This document shows positions 35,803 through 46,572 of a stretch of 52,625 nt of DNA, one piece after another. Source of the DNA: an uncultured beta proteobacterium (GTDB lineage Bacteria > Pseudomonadota > Gammaproteobacteria > Burkholderiales > SG8-41); NCBI GenBank assembly GCA_903889565.1, contig CAISYC010000012.1, positions 1 to 52,625 on the forward strand, written 5' to 3'. Made by a program: the position numbers and the translations under genes. The notes under the pieces were generated by a model. The model worked only from the letters and a program-made list of their open reading frames with translations, searched no databases and was not told where the DNA came from. Each line of letters opens with the position of its first letter. Within the stretch, counting starts at the first letter, position 1.

Positions 35803-37059
35803 TCAGGTTCTGATCTGGCCGTCGCCGAACACAACCCATTTGAGCGACGTCAGTCCTTCGAGCCCGACCGGGCCGCGCGCATGCAGCTTGTCTGTCGAGA
35901 TGCCGATCTCGGCACCCAAGCCGTATTCATAACCGTCGGCGAAGCGTGTCGATGCATTGACCATCACCGAACTCGAATCGACTTCGCGCAGAAAGCGCTG
36001 CGCATGCGCGGTGTTTTCGGTGACGATGGCGTCGGTGTGTTGCGAGCCGTAGGTGGCGATGTGTTCGATCGCCTGATCGAGTCCGTCCACCACGCGTACC
36101 GCGAGAATCGCATCGAGATACTCGGTGCGCCAGTCTTCCTCGGTCGCCGCCTTCATGTCGGGCACAATTTTGCGCGCAGCGTCGTCGCCGCGCAGTTCGA
36201 TGCCCTTGCTTTTGTAGACGGAGGCGAGTTTGGGCAGGATGGTCGCCGCGACTGGTCGCGCAACCAGCAGCGTTTCCATCGTGTTGCAGGTGCCAAGGCG
36301 CTGCGTCTTCGCGTTGTCGGCGATGCGGATCGCTTTGGCCTCGTCAGCCGCATCGTCGATATAAACGTGGCAGATGCCGTCGAGATGCTTGATCATCGGG
36401 ATGCGCGACTCGTTCATCACGCGTTCGATCAGGCTCTTGCCGCCGCGCGGCACCAGGATATCGACCGAATCGTTCATGTGCAGCAGGATGCCGACCGCGG
36501 CGCGGTCGGTGGTATTGACGACCTGCACAGCGTCTTCAGGCAATCCCGCGCCGCGCAAACCTTCATGCACGCACACCGCGATCGCCTGGTTTGAATGAAT
36601 CGATTCGGAACCGCCGCGCAAAATGCAGGCGTTGCCCGACTTGAGGCAGAGCCCGGCGGCGTCGGCGGTAACGTTCGGCCGCGATTCGTAGATGATGGCG
36701 ATCACGCCCAGCGGCACGCGCATGCGGCCGACCTTGATGCCGGTGGGGCGCTCCTTGAGTTCGCTGATTGCGCCGACCGGGTCGGGCAGACTGGCGATCT
36801 GGCGCAGGCCGTCGGCCATGGCTGCAACGGTTTTTTCCGTCAGCGTCAGCCGGTCGATCGCGGCCGCATCCAGTTTGGCTAGGCGCGCGGCAGCGACGTC
36901 CCGGGCATTGGCTTCGATCAACCGTGCGCCGGCGTGTTCGATGGCGTCCGCAGTCAAATTCAGCGCCCGGTTTTTGGTCGCGGCATCGGCTTTGGCGAGC
37001 CAACGCGATGCGGCACGCGCACGGCGGCCCAGATCATGCATGTAGGTTTCGAGTTCCAC
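35803..37059 (-). CDS. proA: gamma-glutamyl phosphate reductase
   Basis: ProA reduces gamma-glutamyl phosphate with NADPH in proline synthesis. The 418-residue protein shows the family opening ([20 protein letters not shown]), then [44 protein letters not shown] and the catalytic-cysteine segment [32 protein letters not shown] closes the protein. The GTG at 37059 gives the usual family length and N-terminus; the open frame extends further upstream without similarity. It follows holA on the same strand by 85 bases. Confidence 0.95.
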   Translation of the reverse strand: MELETYMHDLGRRARAASRWLAKADAATKNRALNLTADAIEHAGARLIEANARDVAAARLAKLDAAAIDRLTLTEKTVAAMADGLRQIASLPDPVGAISELKERPTGIKVGRMRVPLGVIAIIYESRPNVTADAAGLCLKSGNACILRGGSESIHSNQAIAVCVHEGLRGAGLPEDAVQVVNTTDRAAVGILLHMNDSVDILVPRGGKSLIERVMNESRIPMIKHLDGICHVYIDDAADEAKAIRIADNAKTQRLGTCNTMETLLVARPVAATILPKLASVYKSKGIELRGDDAARKIVPDMKAATEEDWRTEYLDAILAVRVVDGLDQAIEHIATYGSQHTDAIVTENTAHAQRFLREVDSSSVMVNASTRFADGYEYGLGAEIGISTDKLHARGPVGLEGLTSLKWVVFGDGQIRT

Positions 37060-37144
37060 CTGCGGATGATACCGTGATTCCCGACGGCGCCTGAAGCGCT
37101 GCGGATGCAGAAACGGCGCAGTCGGCTGCTTGTGGTGCGCGCGG

Positions 37145-38173
37145 CTAGGCGGCTCTGGCGGATTTTGCGGGGCGGCCGGTGAAGCGCAGCCCGAGTTGCA
37201 GCAACTCGTCCCACACATCGCCTTTGGCCAGACCCTTGCTTATGCGGTCGATACGCGCCGCGTGCAGCAGTGCCGCCTCGACCTGTTTTTGCGTGAGGCG
37301 GTTGATGTGTTTTTGCAGCAGATTCTGGCGCGGCCCCCAGATGCGCAGATCGCGCAGTGCCTGCTGCACTGGTTGTCCACTACTCATGGCCGCAAGCAGG
37401 CGGCCGGCGATACGGATTTCCTCGCTCATTGCCCACAGCACCAGTTGGGGCGCGACGCCTTCGCCATCGAGACCGTCGAGCGTGCGTGCAAGGCGCGCGG
37501 CATCGCCGGCGAGCACCAGCGCACCGAGATCGAATACGTCGAAACGCGCAACGTCGAGCACCGCATCCTTGACCTGCTCGAAAGCCAGCGCGCCCGGTGG
37601 AAACAGCAGCGCCAGCTTCTGCACTTCCTGAAACGCTGCGAGCAGATTGCCCTCGACCTTGCCGGCGATGAATTCGAGCGTGGCCTCGTCGGCGCTTTGC
37701 TGTTGCAAACGCAGCCGCCCGGCAATCCATTTCGGCAGTTGTTCGAGCTTGACTGCAGCCGCTTCGACCATGGTACCGGCGGCTTCGAGCGCGCCGAACC
37801 ATGACGATTTGCGTGCGCGCCAGTCGATCTCCGGCAACTGGATCAAGGTCACCGTGTCGGATGGCAGCTGCGCGCTGTATTCCTGCAGCGCCTTGCCGCC
37901 TTCGACGCCGGGTTTGCCGTTGGGGATGCGCAGCTCGAGCAGGCGTTGCGATGCGAACAGCGATTGCGACAACCCGCTCGCGCGCAGGCGCGACCAGTCG
38001 AAATGCTGCTCGGCAATGAGAACTTCGCGTTCGCCGTAGCCGCGTTCCCTTGCGCTGGCGCGGATGCGGTCGGCCGCCTCGATGATCAGCAGCGGCTCGT
38101 CGCCGTATACAGTGTAGAGCGGCGCGATGCCGCGTTTGAGATGAGGCCCGAGTTCCTCGCTGGAAATCGGCAC
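37145..38173 (-). CDS. holA: DNA polymerase III delta subunit
   Basis: HolA, the clamp-loader subunit that opens the beta clamp. The 342-residue protein has the family pattern of a degenerate AAA+ module without Walker motifs ([39 protein letters not shown]) and a C-terminal helical collar ([20 protein letters not shown], then [19 protein letters not shown]). It lies 8 bases after lptE on the same strand, in the usual leuS-lptE-holA order. Confidence 0.92.
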   Translation of the reverse strand: MPISSEELGPHLKRGIAPLYTVYGDEPLLIIEAADRIRASARERGYGEREVLIAEQHFDWSRLRASGLSQSLFASQRLLELRIPNGKPGVEGGKALQEYSAQLPSDTVTLIQLPEIDWRARKSSWFGALEAAGTMVEAAAVKLEQLPKWIAGRLRLQQQSADEATLEFIAGKVEGNLLAAFQEVQKLALLFPPGALAFEQVKDAVLDVARFDVFDLGALVLAGDAARLARTLDGLDGEGVAPQLVLWAMSEEIRIAGRLLAAMSSGQPVQQALRDLRIWGPRQNLLQKHINRLTQKQVEAALLHAARIDRISKGLAKGDVWDELLQLGLRFTGRPAKSARAA

Positions 38174-38181
38174 GGTGCGCG

Positions 38182-38733
38182 TCAGCGGTCTTGCGGTTTT
38201 GCGGCCGGCGCCGGTTCGAGGCGTGCCACTTGCAGGCGGCGCACCACCTGTTGCACGGCGTCGTTGCGCATGTCGCGGTAGAGCAGTTGTTCCTCCTGCT
38301 CCTTGCCCAGCACGTCGGTATCGTTGTAGCTCAGATCGCGTTTCAACTGAACCTCGGTGGTCGGCAGCAGCTCACGGTTTTCGCGGTCGGTCACCCGATA
38401 GGAAATCCTGTAGCGCAACTGGACTTCACGCACCCGTCCGGTGGTTCCCGACAGCGACAGGATCACGCGCTCGTTGAGTTCGTTCGTGATCTGCAGCGTG
38501 ACCTCGGCGTCCTTTTTGTCGGCGACGACGCGGGTAGTGCTGCCGGCGCGGATGGCACGCGCGATCTGGTTGCTGAACACCGGCGAGCCGGCCACGTACA
38601 TCGTGTCGAACGGCAGCTTGGCCTCGCCGCGCAGCTGGAAGCCGCAGGCCGGGAGCAGAGCGCACAATGCAACGCCGAGCGCGAACCGCGCCGGGCGGGT
38701 CAGTTGGTTGCGCAGGCTCCAGTTCGGTATCAC
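38182..38733 (-). CDS. lptE: LPS-assembly lipoprotein LptE
   Basis: An outer-membrane lipoprotein of 183 residues that plugs the LptD barrel and guides lipopolysaccharide to the surface. The signal peptide ends in the lipobox LPAC with the acylated Cys30, followed by the diagnostic GFQLRGEAKLPFDTMYV. YRISYRVTDRENRELLPTTEV and the Gln/Glu-rich C-terminal helix are also typical. Its position between leuS and holA supports the call. It is 61 bases downstream of leuS. Confidence 0.93.
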   Translation of the reverse strand: MIPNWSLRNQLTRPARFALGVALCALLPACGFQLRGEAKLPFDTMYVAGSPVFSNQIARAIRAGSTTRVVADKKDAEVTLQITNELNERVILSLSGTTGRVREVQLRYRISYRVTDRENRELLPTTEVQLKRDLSYNDTDVLGKEQEEQLLYRDMRNDAVQQVVRRLQVARLEPAPAAKPQDR

Positions 38734-38794
38734 GCTGATTCTCCTTGACCGTTCGTGCTTGCCGTTGTCCGGGGCACGGCCCCGATTGCGGTCA

Positions 38795-41437
38795 TTACAC
38801 TACCACGTTGATCAGGCGGCCGGGAACGACCACCACTTTCTTGACGGTCTGGCCGGCGATGTGTTTCTGCACGTTGGCGTTCTGCATGGCGAGGCGCTCG
38901 ATTTCGGCGCGGTCGGCGCTTTTCGCCACACGCAGGCTGCCGCGCAGTTTGCCGTTGACCTGCACCACGAGTTCAACTTCGTCGGCGTCGAGCGCGGCGG
39001 CATCGGCCGCCGGCCATGGCGCGGCAAGCACATCCTCGCCGAAACCGAGGTCTTGCCACAGCGCGTGGGCGATATGCGGCGTGATCGGCGCCAACAGGCG
39101 CAGCAGGATGCCAGTGGCTTCCGTGATGAGGCGCTGCCATTCGCCGGCGGTCTTGGCGTCTGCGGGCGGGGCGGCGGCGAAGGCGCTTGCCGCATTGAGA
39201 ATTTTCATCGCCGCGGAAACGACGGTGTTGAACTGGAATTTGGCGAAATCGAAATCGGCCTGCTTCAATATGGTGTGGATTTCACGGCGGAAATCCGCGT
39301 GTGCCGAAAGCGCCGGTTTCCAGCCTTCGGCAACCGTTGCGCCGTGCTCGCGCAGGCCGGCCGCGATGACCGCCTGCTGGTCGTGGGCAAAGCCCCACAG
39401 GCGTTTCAGAAAACGCGACGCGCCTTCGACGCCGGAATCCGACCATTCGAGCGTCTGCTCCGGTGGGCTGGCGAACATCATGAACAGGCGCGCGGTGTCG
39501 GCGCCGTACTCCTCGATCAGCGATTGCGGATCGACCCCATTATTCTTCGACTTCGACATGGTGCCGATGCCGCCCGATTCGACCGGCTGGCCGTCGGCTC
39601 TCAATGTGACGCCGGTGCGCTTGCCGTTGGCATCGACCGCGATATCGACTTCAGTCGGGTTGTAATAGACGATGCGTCCGCTTTCAGGTTTGCGGAAAAA
39701 GATTTCATTCAGCACCATGCCCTGCGTCAGCAGGTTGGCGAAGGGCTCGTCGAGCGTGACGAGCCCCAAGTCACGCATGACCTTGGTCCAGAAACGCGAA
39801 TAGAGCAAATGCAGAATCGCGTGTTCGATGCCGCCGATGTACTGATCGACCGGCAGCCAGTATTTGACGCGCGCGTCGACCATCGAGTTTTTTTGATCGG
39901 CGCAGGCAAAACGCGTGTAGTACCACGACGAATCGACAAAGGTGTCCATGGTGTCGGTTTCGCGCCGCGCTTTTTTGCCGCACTTCGGGCACGTGCAGTC
40001 GAGGAAATCGGCGCGCTTGTTGAGCGGATTGCCGGCGCCGTCGGGCACGCAGTCTTCGGGCAGCACCACCGGCAGTTGATTGTCGGGCACCGGCACTGCG
40101 CCGCAGTCACTGCAGTGAATCAGCGGGATCGGCGTGCCCCAGTAACGCTGGCGCGAAATGCCCCAGTCGCGCAGGCGCCACATCACCTGTTTGTCGCCGA
40201 GGCCTTTGGCTTTGAGGTCGGCGGCCACCGCATCGACCGCCTGCATGTATTTAAGGCCGTCATATTTGCCGGAATTGACGCAAATGCCGTGTTCCTTGTC
40301 GGCGTACCACTCCTGCCAGGCATCGGTACTGAACGGTTTGCCGTCGACCGCGATCACCTGCGGAATCGGCAGCCCGTAGACCTTGGCGAAATGGAAGTCG
40401 CGCTCATCGTGCGCCGGCACGCCCATCACCGCGCCGTCGCCGTAGCTCATCAGCACGTAGTTGCCGACCCATACCTCGACTTTGGCGCCAGTCAGCGGAT
40501 GATCGACATGGATGCCGGTGGGCATGCCCTTCTTCTCCATCGTCGCCATGTCGGCTTCGATCACGCTGCCGTGTTTGCATTCGTCGATGAAGGCGGCGAG
40601 CTTGGGGTTGTTCTGCGCCGCGTGGGCAGCGAGCGGATGCTCGGCGGCTACCGCGCAGAAGCTGACGCCCATGATGGTGTCGGCGCGCGTGGTGAAGACC
40701 CACAGTTTCTCTGCTTTGCCGTCAAGCGTATACGGAAACGCAAAACGCACGCCGTAGCTCTTGCCGATCCAGTTCGCCTGCATGGTCTTCACGCGCTCGG
40801 GCCAGCCCGGCAGCGTGTCCAGCGCGGACAACAATTCGTCGGCGTACTGGGTGATCGCCATGTAGTACATCGGGATCTCGCGCTTTTCGACCAGCGCGCC
40901 GGTGCGCCAGCCGCGGCCGTCGATCACCTGTTCGTTGGCGAGCACGGTCTGATCGACCGGATCCCAGTTGACGGTGCCGGTTTTTTTATAGACGAGGCCT
41001 TTTTCCAGCATGCGCAGGAACAGCCACTGGTTCCAGCGGTAGTAATCCGGTTTGCAGGTGGCGAGTTCGCGCTCCCAGTCGATCGCAAAACCGAGCGACT
41101 GCAGCTGCTTCTTCATGTAGGCGATGTTGTCGTACGTCCACTGCGCCGGCGGCACGCCGTTGGCCATTGCCGCGTTCTCGGCGGGCAGGCCGAAAGCGTC
41201 CCAGCCCATCGGCTGCAGCACGTTGTATCCGCGCATGCGGTGGTAACGGGAGAGCGCGTCGCCTATGGTATAGTTTCGCACGTGCCCCATGTGCAATTTG
41301 CCCGACGGGTAGGGGAACATCGACAGGCAATAATATTTGCGTTGGCCCGGGATTTCTTCGGCGCGGAATGAACGCTTTTCGTTCCAATACGCCCGCACTT
41401 TGGGCTCAATCTCGTGGGCGTTGTATTTGCTCTGCAT
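38795..41437 (-). CDS. leuS: leucyl-tRNA synthetase
   Basis: A class I synthetase of 880 residues that charges tRNA-Leu. The HIGH motif is HMGH at 49-52 in [20 protein letters not shown], and the KMSKS motif is TMSKS at 626-630. The CP1 editing domain in between contains [20 protein letters not shown] and [15 protein letters not shown], so editing should be intact. A Zn-ribbon-like C-x2-C pair occurs in [12 protein letters not shown] good -10 box TATAAT lies 33 bases upstream of the start. It heads the leftward leuS-lptE-holA-proA series. Confidence 0.97.
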   Translation of the reverse strand: MQSKYNAHEIEPKVRAYWNEKRSFRAEEIPGQRKYYCLSMFPYPSGKLHMGHVRNYTIGDALSRYHRMRGYNVLQPMGWDAFGLPAENAAMANGVPPAQWTYDNIAYMKKQLQSLGFAIDWERELATCKPDYYRWNQWLFLRMLEKGLVYKKTGTVNWDPVDQTVLANEQVIDGRGWRTGALVEKREIPMYYMAITQYADELLSALDTLPGWPERVKTMQANWIGKSYGVRFAFPYTLDGKAEKLWVFTTRADTIMGVSFCAVAAEHPLAAHAAQNNPKLAAFIDECKHGSVIEADMATMEKKGMPTGIHVDHPLTGAKVEVWVGNYVLMSYGDGAVMGVPAHDERDFHFAKVYGLPIPQVIAVDGKPFSTDAWQEWYADKEHGICVNSGKYDGLKYMQAVDAVAADLKAKGLGDKQVMWRLRDWGISRQRYWGTPIPLIHCSDCGAVPVPDNQLPVVLPEDCVPDGAGNPLNKRADFLDCTCPKCGKKARRETDTMDTFVDSSWYYTRFACADQKNSMVDARVKYWLPVDQYIGGIEHAILHLLYSRFWTKVMRDLGLVTLDEPFANLLTQGMVLNEIFFRKPESGRIVYYNPTEVDIAVDANGKRTGVTLRADGQPVESGGIGTMSKSKNNGVDPQSLIEEYGADTARLFMMFASPPEQTLEWSDSGVEGASRFLKRLWGFAHDQQAVIAAGLREHGATVAEGWKPALSAHADFRREIHTILKQADFDFAKFQFNTVVSAAMKILNAASAFAAAPPADAKTAGEWQRLITEATGILLRLLAPITPHIAHALWQDLGFGEDVLAAPWPAADAAALDADEVELVVQVNGKLRGSLRVAKSADRAEIERLAMQNANVQKHIAGQTVKKVVVVPGRLINVVV

Positions 41438-41469
41438 ATCTGGCTGAATATTTGCAGCAAAAAACGCAA

Positions 41470-41475
41470 ATTATA
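41470..41475 (-). promoter_or_regulatory. leuS -10 box
   Basis: A perfect TATAAT on the minus strand, 33 bases before the leuS start. No good -35 box is seen at 16-18 bases upstream, so the promoter assignment rests on the -10 alone. Confidence 0.35.
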
Positions 41476-41545
41476 CCCGCAACGCATCCAATAACCCCTG
41501 CCGAGCGTATATGCTTCCAAAGCCGGAACATTTGAGGAGCCGCCC

Positions 41546-42430
41546 ATGAACATTCGCGCCTTTTTCGCCGCATTGCTGATGCTGGCTGCAACGTCCGTGC
41601 CGGCTGCCGATAGTCCGCTGATCGTAGTCGAGGGCGTGCAGATGCCCGGCTGGGTTGAACATGCCAGCGGAGCGCGCGATCCGCTCGCCATCGGCAAGCG
41701 GCTGGTCGACAGCGACCGCATCTACACCGGGCCCGGCGCGCGCGCGCTGCTGCGGCTCGCTGACGGCAGCCTCGTCAAGCTCGGCGAAAACGCGATTCTT
41801 GCGCTGGACGACCTTGGCAGGAAAAAAGTCAACATGAGAGATCTCGTCACCGCTTCGCTCGATGTGGTCAAGGGCGCCTTTCGCTTTACCACCCAGGTGC
41901 TCTATAAATTCCGCGGTGATCGTGATGTCAGGGTGCGCATCGCTACCATCACCACCGGCATACGCGGCACCGATCTGTGGGGCAAGGCCGACGACAACCG
42001 CGATCTCGTTTGCCTGATCGAAGGCAAGATCACGGTCATCCGCGCCGAGGAAGCGTTCACGATGGACCAGCCGATGTCGTTTTACGTTGCGCCGAAAAAC
42101 AAACCGGCCGAACCGGTGGCCAAGGTTTCGCAGAAGCAATTGGACGATTGGGCCACCGAAACCGAGATTGCCGCCGGCAAGGGCGCCATCCGCAAGGGCG
42201 GCAAGTGGCGCGTGTATCTGGCCGAAGTCGGCACGCAGGATGAGGCGTTGAAAATTTACGACGATCTGCGCACCGGCGGCTACGCCGCCGAAATTCGCCC
42301 GCTGAGAAAAGAGGATGCGACGACCTTCCGCGTGCGCATCTCCAACCTGATGAGCAAACCTGAAGCGGCGGCGCTCGGCGACGCGCTCAAGGGCCGGTTC
42401 GGCATTACGAAGTTCCGCGTTTCGCAGTAA
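41546..42430 (+). CDS. exported FecR-domain protein with C-terminal SPOR domain
   Basis: A 294-residue protein with signal peptide (MNIRAFFAALLMLAATSVPAA). Residues 45-170 form a FecR domain (IYTGPGARALLRLADGSLVK, LGENAILALDD, then IATITTGIRGTDLWGK). The C-terminal SPOR domain (about 215-294) starts WRVYLAEVGTQDEALKIYDD and ends in GRFGITKFRVSQ. SPOR domains bind denuded peptidoglycan at division sites; this type of FecR domain occurs in periplasmic proteins unrelated to iron. Function is unknown. GAGGAG lies seven bases before the ATG. It is divergent from leuS and ends at a terminator. Confidence 0.85.
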   Translation: MNIRAFFAALLMLAATSVPAADSPLIVVEGVQMPGWVEHASGARDPLAIGKRLVDSDRIYTGPGARALLRLADGSLVKLGENAILALDDLGRKKVNMRDLVTASLDVVKGAFRFTTQVLYKFRGDRDVRVRIATITTGIRGTDLWGKADDNRDLVCLIEGKITVIRAEEAFTMDQPMSFYVAPKNKPAEPVAKVSQKQLDDWATETEIAAGKGAIRKGGKWRVYLAEVGTQDEALKIYDDLRTGGYAAEIRPLRKEDATTFRVRISNLMSKPEAAALGDALKGRFGITKFRVSQ

Positions 42431-42452
42431 CATTGGTGGCGACCCCGCGGCA

Positions 42453-42483
42453 ACGGCCGGCTGCATGCCGGCCGTAGTTTTTT
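42453..42483 (+). terminator. terminator between the FecR-SPOR gene and uvrD
   Basis: ACGGCCGGC pairs with GCCGGCCGT around TGCAT, followed by AG and six T. It ends the FecR-SPOR transcript, so uvrD needs its own promoter, for which I see no clear candidate in the remaining 41 bases. Confidence 0.85.
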
Positions 42484-42524
42484 GCGCCGCCGGCCGCATC
42501 GCGCGAACTTTATAAAAGCATGAG

Positions 42525-44747
42525 ATGAATCCGGAATTTCTGGCGGGACTGAACGATCGGCAGCGCGAGGCCGTTACGCTGCCGCACCAGTCGGCGCTGA
42601 TTCTTGCCGGCGCCGGCAGCGGCAAGACACGCGTGCTGACCACCCGCATTGCATGGCTGATCCAGACCGGTCAGGTCAGCCCCGCCGGCCTCCTTGCGGT
42701 GACCTTCACCAACAAGGCGGCGAAGGAGATGCTGTCGCGCATCAGCGCAATGCTGCCGATCAACACCCGCGGCATGTGGGTCGGCACCTTTCACGGCCTG
42801 TGCAACCGTCTGTTGCGCGCGCATGCCCGCGACGCCGGCCTGCCGGCGACGTTTCAAATTCTCGACAGTCAGGACCAGCTTGCGCTGGTCAAGCGTTTGT
42901 TGAAAGCGGCCAACGTCGATGAAGAACGATTCCCGGCGCGCCAGGTTGCGTGGTACATCAACAATCACAAGGATCAGGGCCGGCGCGCCGCCGATGCCGA
43001 CGCTTACGATGGCGACACGCGGCGCAAGCAGGAGTTCTACGCCATTTACGACGAACAGTGCCAGCGCGAAGGCGTGGTCGATTTCGCCGAACTGCTGCTG
43101 CGTTGTTACGAACTGCTGTCGCGCAACGAGGTCCTGCGCCTGCATTATGGCGAGCGTTTCCGCCATATCCTCGTCGATGAATTCCAGGACACTAACCGTC
43201 TGCAGTACCAGTGGCTGCGCCTGCTCGCGGGCGGCGAGAACGCCGTGTTCGCAGTCGGCGACGACGACCAGTCGATCTATGCCTTCCGCGGCGCTTCGGC
43301 CGCCAACATGGGCGAACTGCAGAAGGATTTCGGGATCGAGACGGTGATCAAGCTGGAGCAGAACTACCGCTCGCACGGTCACATTCTCGACGCCGCAAAC
43401 GCGCTGATCAAACACAACGAGCGCCGGCTCGGCAAGGAGCTGTGGACGGAAGAGGCCAAGGGCGAGCCGCTGCGCGTCTATGAAGCCGACAGCGACATGG
43501 ACGAAGCGAGTTTCATTGTCGGCGAGGTCAAGTCGCTGGTGGACGACGGCGTGCGGTTGTCGGAGATCGCGCTGCTGTATCGATCCAACGCGCAGTCGCG
43601 CGTGCTCGAACACGCGCTGTTCAATTCGGCCATCGCCTACCGCGTCTACGGCGGGTTGCGCTTTTTCGAGCGCCAGGAAATCAAGCACGCGCTGGCTTAT
43701 CTGCGTCTGCTGGCGAGCGACGAGGACGATGGTGCTCTGTTGCGCGTGATCAATTTTCCGGCGCGCGGCATCGGCAACCGCTCACTCGAACAATTGCAGG
43801 AGGCGGCGCGCGCCGCCGGTGTGAGCCTGTGGGCGGCGGCGAAGACGATGGCTGAGGCGCGCGCGCCGAAATTGGCCGGCTCGGCAGAGGTGATTGCCCA
43901 CCCTGCCTCGTTGAAGGGCATACCCGCCTTCGTTGCGTTGATCGCGCAGATGCGTAGCGCCACCGCGTCGCTGCCGCTCCCGGAGATCATCGAGCATGTA
44001 ATCGAGCACAGCGGACTCAAGCAGCATTACCAGGGCGAGCGCGAGGGCGCCGATCGCCTCTCGAACCTTGATGAATTGATCAACGCCGCCGCCGGCTTCG
44101 TCGCCGACGAAACGATCGAGGACAGCAGTCTTGCCGGCTTTCTTGCCCACGCCTCGCTGGAGGCCGGCGACAATCAGGCGCAGGCCGGCAGCGACGCCTT
44201 GCAGTTGATGACGGTGCATTCGGCGAAGGGGCTCGAATTCCACACGGTGTTCATCAGCGGCCTTGAAGAGGGCCTGTTTCCGCATGAGAACAGCCTGTCC
44301 GAAGCCGACGGCAAGGAGGAGGAGCGGCGCCTGATGTACGTGGCGCTGACGCGCGCGCGCCGGCGGCTCTATCTGTCGATGGCGCAGAGCCGCATGCTGC
44401 ACGGGCAGGTGCGCTACAACATCGCATCGAGTTTTTTCCGCGAGATCCCGGAGCCGTTGCTCAAGCGCATCAATCGCGCGCGCACCTTCGTGCCGCAGGC
44501 GCAATCGCCGCGCCCGGACTACGGCGATTACGCGCGTCGCAGTGCACCTCAGGTCGTGCGCGAAGCCGGCATTGCCGACACATCTTCACCGTGGCGCGTC
44601 GGCCAGAACGTGACGCATCCGAAATTCGGCGCCGGCGTCATTATCAGCGCCGAGGGGCGCGGCGCCGATGCGCGCGTGCAGGTGAATTTCCATCGCAACG
44701 GCAGCAAATGGCTGGCGCTGGAATACGCCAAACTTGAACCGGCCTGA
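42525..44747 (+). CDS. uvrD: UvrD/Rep-type superfamily 1 DNA helicase (helicase II)
   Basis: A 740-residue 3'-5' helicase of nucleotide-excision and mismatch repair. All SF1A motifs are present: LNDRQREAVTLP (Q motif), Walker A GAGSGKT at 29-35, FTNKAAKEM (Ia), ILVDEFQDTN (II), VGDDDQSIYAFRGA (III), QNYRSHGHIL (IV), LMTVHSAKGLEFHTVFISGL (V) and EEERRLMYVALTRARRRL (VI). The C-terminal tail (WRVGQNVTHPKFGAGVI) is the UvrD Tudor-like domain that binds RNA polymerase, which favours UvrD over Rep or PcrA. It converges on the BPSS1780-family gene. Confidence 0.94.
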   Translation: MNPEFLAGLNDRQREAVTLPHQSALILAGAGSGKTRVLTTRIAWLIQTGQVSPAGLLAVTFTNKAAKEMLSRISAMLPINTRGMWVGTFHGLCNRLLRAHARDAGLPATFQILDSQDQLALVKRLLKAANVDEERFPARQVAWYINNHKDQGRRAADADAYDGDTRRKQEFYAIYDEQCQREGVVDFAELLLRCYELLSRNEVLRLHYGERFRHILVDEFQDTNRLQYQWLRLLAGGENAVFAVGDDDQSIYAFRGASAANMGELQKDFGIETVIKLEQNYRSHGHILDAANALIKHNERRLGKELWTEEAKGEPLRVYEADSDMDEASFIVGEVKSLVDDGVRLSEIALLYRSNAQSRVLEHALFNSAIAYRVYGGLRFFERQEIKHALAYLRLLASDEDDGALLRVINFPARGIGNRSLEQLQEAARAAGVSLWAAAKTMAEARAPKLAGSAEVIAHPASLKGIPAFVALIAQMRSATASLPLPEIIEHVIEHSGLKQHYQGEREGADRLSNLDELINAAAGFVADETIEDSSLAGFLAHASLEAGDNQAQAGSDALQLMTVHSAKGLEFHTVFISGLEEGLFPHENSLSEADGKEEERRLMYVALTRARRRLYLSMAQSRMLHGQVRYNIASSFFREIPEPLLKRINRARTFVPQAQSPRPDYGDYARRSAPQVVREAGIADTSSPWRVGQNVTHPKFGAGVIISAEGRGADARVQVNFHRNGSKWLALEYAKLEPA

Positions 44748-44759
44748 GATTCCGCAGGT

Positions 44760-45512
44760 TCAGGCGACCGGCGGGGTGCGCACGAAAATATCGCGATAGC
44801 TGGCGTAGATTGACGGCACCAGCAGCGGCGCCAGCAGCCACAGACCAAGATCGATCTGGTGCACCACGAGACCGATGCGCGTAAAGACAAACAGCGGGAT
44901 CATCAGGATCACGCCGTAGACCAGCAGCGGCCGCATGTTCTTGATGCAGGCGATCAGACTGAGATAGAGCGCCGGCAGCGGTTTGATGTCGTCGAAAAAA
45001 ACCAGCAGCGGCGCATACCAGGTTGCCATCATCAGCGGCAAAGAGACGGCAAAGCCAGACAGCATCGCCATCATCATGCGCGGCACCGCCGCCTGCATCG
45101 CGCGCAGGTTGTCCGGCGTGGCACCGCCGTCGGCCATCGATTTTGAAACGTCGCTGAAAGCGTCGCCGCCAACGACGGCGATCACCATCAGCGTCAGCAA
45201 CTGGCCGAGCAGCGAGATCCCGCCAATCGTGACCAGCGGCGCGGCGTTGCGCAGAAAACCGCTGAACAGGTAACCGTTGCGCAGCGGTTTGTTTTGTTCG
45301 AGCGCCTGCGCGCCGTGCGCGAGGCCGGCGAGAAAATGGGGGGCCACCAGCGCGATTAAAAGCGGCGCGAAGGGAATCATGAACAGCACGCGACTGGCGA
45401 CGAACAACGTGCCGATCAGCAGCAGCCATTGCGCCGGATTGCGGCGGAACAACAGCATGCCGGCGGTAATCCAGCGCCAGCCGTAGGCGGCGTCTACGCT
45501 GCGGATGTTCAT
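44760..45512 (-). CDS. BPSS1780-family membrane protein
   Basis: A 250-residue inner-membrane protein with about six hydrophobic segments that matches the betaproteobacterial BPSS1780 family. Recognisable stretches are VDAAYGWRWITAGMLLFRRN near the start, then PFAPLLIALVAPHFLAGLA and MMATWYAPLLVFFDDIKPLP. No function is known for the family. Its start overlaps the thrB stop by four bases, so the two are translationally coupled, and it converges on uvrD. Confidence 0.85.
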   Translation of the reverse strand: MNIRSVDAAYGWRWITAGMLLFRRNPAQWLLLIGTLFVASRVLFMIPFAPLLIALVAPHFLAGLAHGAQALEQNKPLRNGYLFSGFLRNAAPLVTIGGISLLGQLLTLMVIAVVGGDAFSDVSKSMADGGATPDNLRAMQAAVPRMMMAMLSGFAVSLPLMMATWYAPLLVFFDDIKPLPALYLSLIACIKNMRPLLVYGVILMIPLFVFTRIGLVVHQIDLGLWLLAPLLVPSIYASYRDIFVRTPPVA

Positions 45513-46462
45513 GGCGCGAGCAGTCCGGCCGAACCGGCGGCGCTGGCGATGCGGTTTTCGAGCACGCGCTGGAAGTGGCGCGGATCCTTGGCGTGCGTCA
45601 GTTCTCCGGAGCGCGGCAGATACTTATCGTAGAGCCGCGACACCCAGAAGCGCAACGCGCCCGCGCGCAGCAGCGCCGGCCACGCCGCGCGTTCGGCGGC
45701 AGCGAGCGGACGCACCCGCTGGTAGGCTTGCAGCAGGGCGCGCGCGCGCGGCACGTCGAGCGATTGATCGGCCGCACCGCACCAGTCGTTGACGGTGATG
45801 GCAACGTCATAGAGCAGCGCGTCGTTACAGGCGAAATAGAAATCGATGATGCCGCCGACGCGGGCGCCGTCCCACAATACGTTGTCGCGAAACAGATCGG
45901 CGTGGATGACGCCGCGCGGCAGCGCGTCGAAACGCTGGGCCGCCTGGAAACGCACTTCGGCCTGCAGCAGCACTGCGGCCTGCGCGTTCAGAAAAGGCAG
46001 CACGTTTGGCATCGCCTCCGTCCACCATGCGGCGCCGCGCGGATTGGCCATCGGCAGGGAATAACTTTGTCCGGCGAGATGCGTCTCGGCCAGCAGCGCG
46101 CCGATGGTCGCGCAATGCGCCGGCTCGACCTCGGCGAGATCGCGCCCCGGCACGCAGCTCACGATGGCGGCCGGCTTGCCGTTGAGCGTGCCGAAGAGGG
46201 CGCCTGCATCGTCGGCGACCGGTTGCGGGCAGGGCACGCCGCGGCCTGCGAGATGCGCCATCAGGCCGAGGTAAAACGGCAGCTCCTGCGGCGACAGCTT
46301 TTCAAACAGCGTGAGCACGTAACGCCCGCGCGAGGTGGTGACGAAGTAATTGGTGTTTTCAATGCCGGCGGCAATGCCCTCAAGGCCGGCGAGTTCGCCC
46401 AGCGGATAGCGGCGCAGCCACTCGGCGAGTTGTTCGGGCGTGACGGTGGTAAAGACGGACAT
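45509..46462 (-). CDS. thrB: homoserine kinase (ThrB2 / APH-like type)
   Basis: A 317-residue kinase of the aminoglycoside-phosphotransferase fold, the betaproteobacterial type of homoserine kinase in threonine synthesis. It has the N-terminal MSVFTTVTPEQLAEWLRRYP, the ATP loop ENTNYFVTTSRGRYVLTLFE, the catalytic loop HADLFRDNVLWD and the metal-binding IDFYFACND. It follows a DUF2782 gene, and this order with polA nearby is usual in this class. Its stop overlaps the BPSS1780 start. Confidence 0.93.
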   Translation of the reverse strand: MSVFTTVTPEQLAEWLRRYPLGELAGLEGIAAGIENTNYFVTTSRGRYVLTLFEKLSPQELPFYLGLMAHLAGRGVPCPQPVADDAGALFGTLNGKPAAIVSCVPGRDLAEVEPAHCATIGALLAETHLAGQSYSLPMANPRGAAWWTEAMPNVLPFLNAQAAVLLQAEVRFQAAQRFDALPRGVIHADLFRDNVLWDGARVGGIIDFYFACNDALLYDVAITVNDWCGAADQSLDVPRARALLQAYQRVRPLAAAERAAWPALLRAGALRFWVSRLYDKYLPRSGELTHAKDPRHFQRVLENRIASAAGSAGLLAP

Positions 46463-46572
46463 GGGGGTCGACGCGTCGAACGGCGTGGCGAAATCAGAAC
46501 TGCGGCATTACGAAAAGGTTCGGCGGGTATTGCATGACCGGCGGATGCCGAAGCCGCCGTGGACTGCGCTTG

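Noticed and set aside
38441-41371. A 976-codon rightward open frame opposite leuS and lptE
   Set aside because: Antisense shadow. The leftward frames contain complete leucyl-tRNA synthetase motifs and the LptE lipobox.
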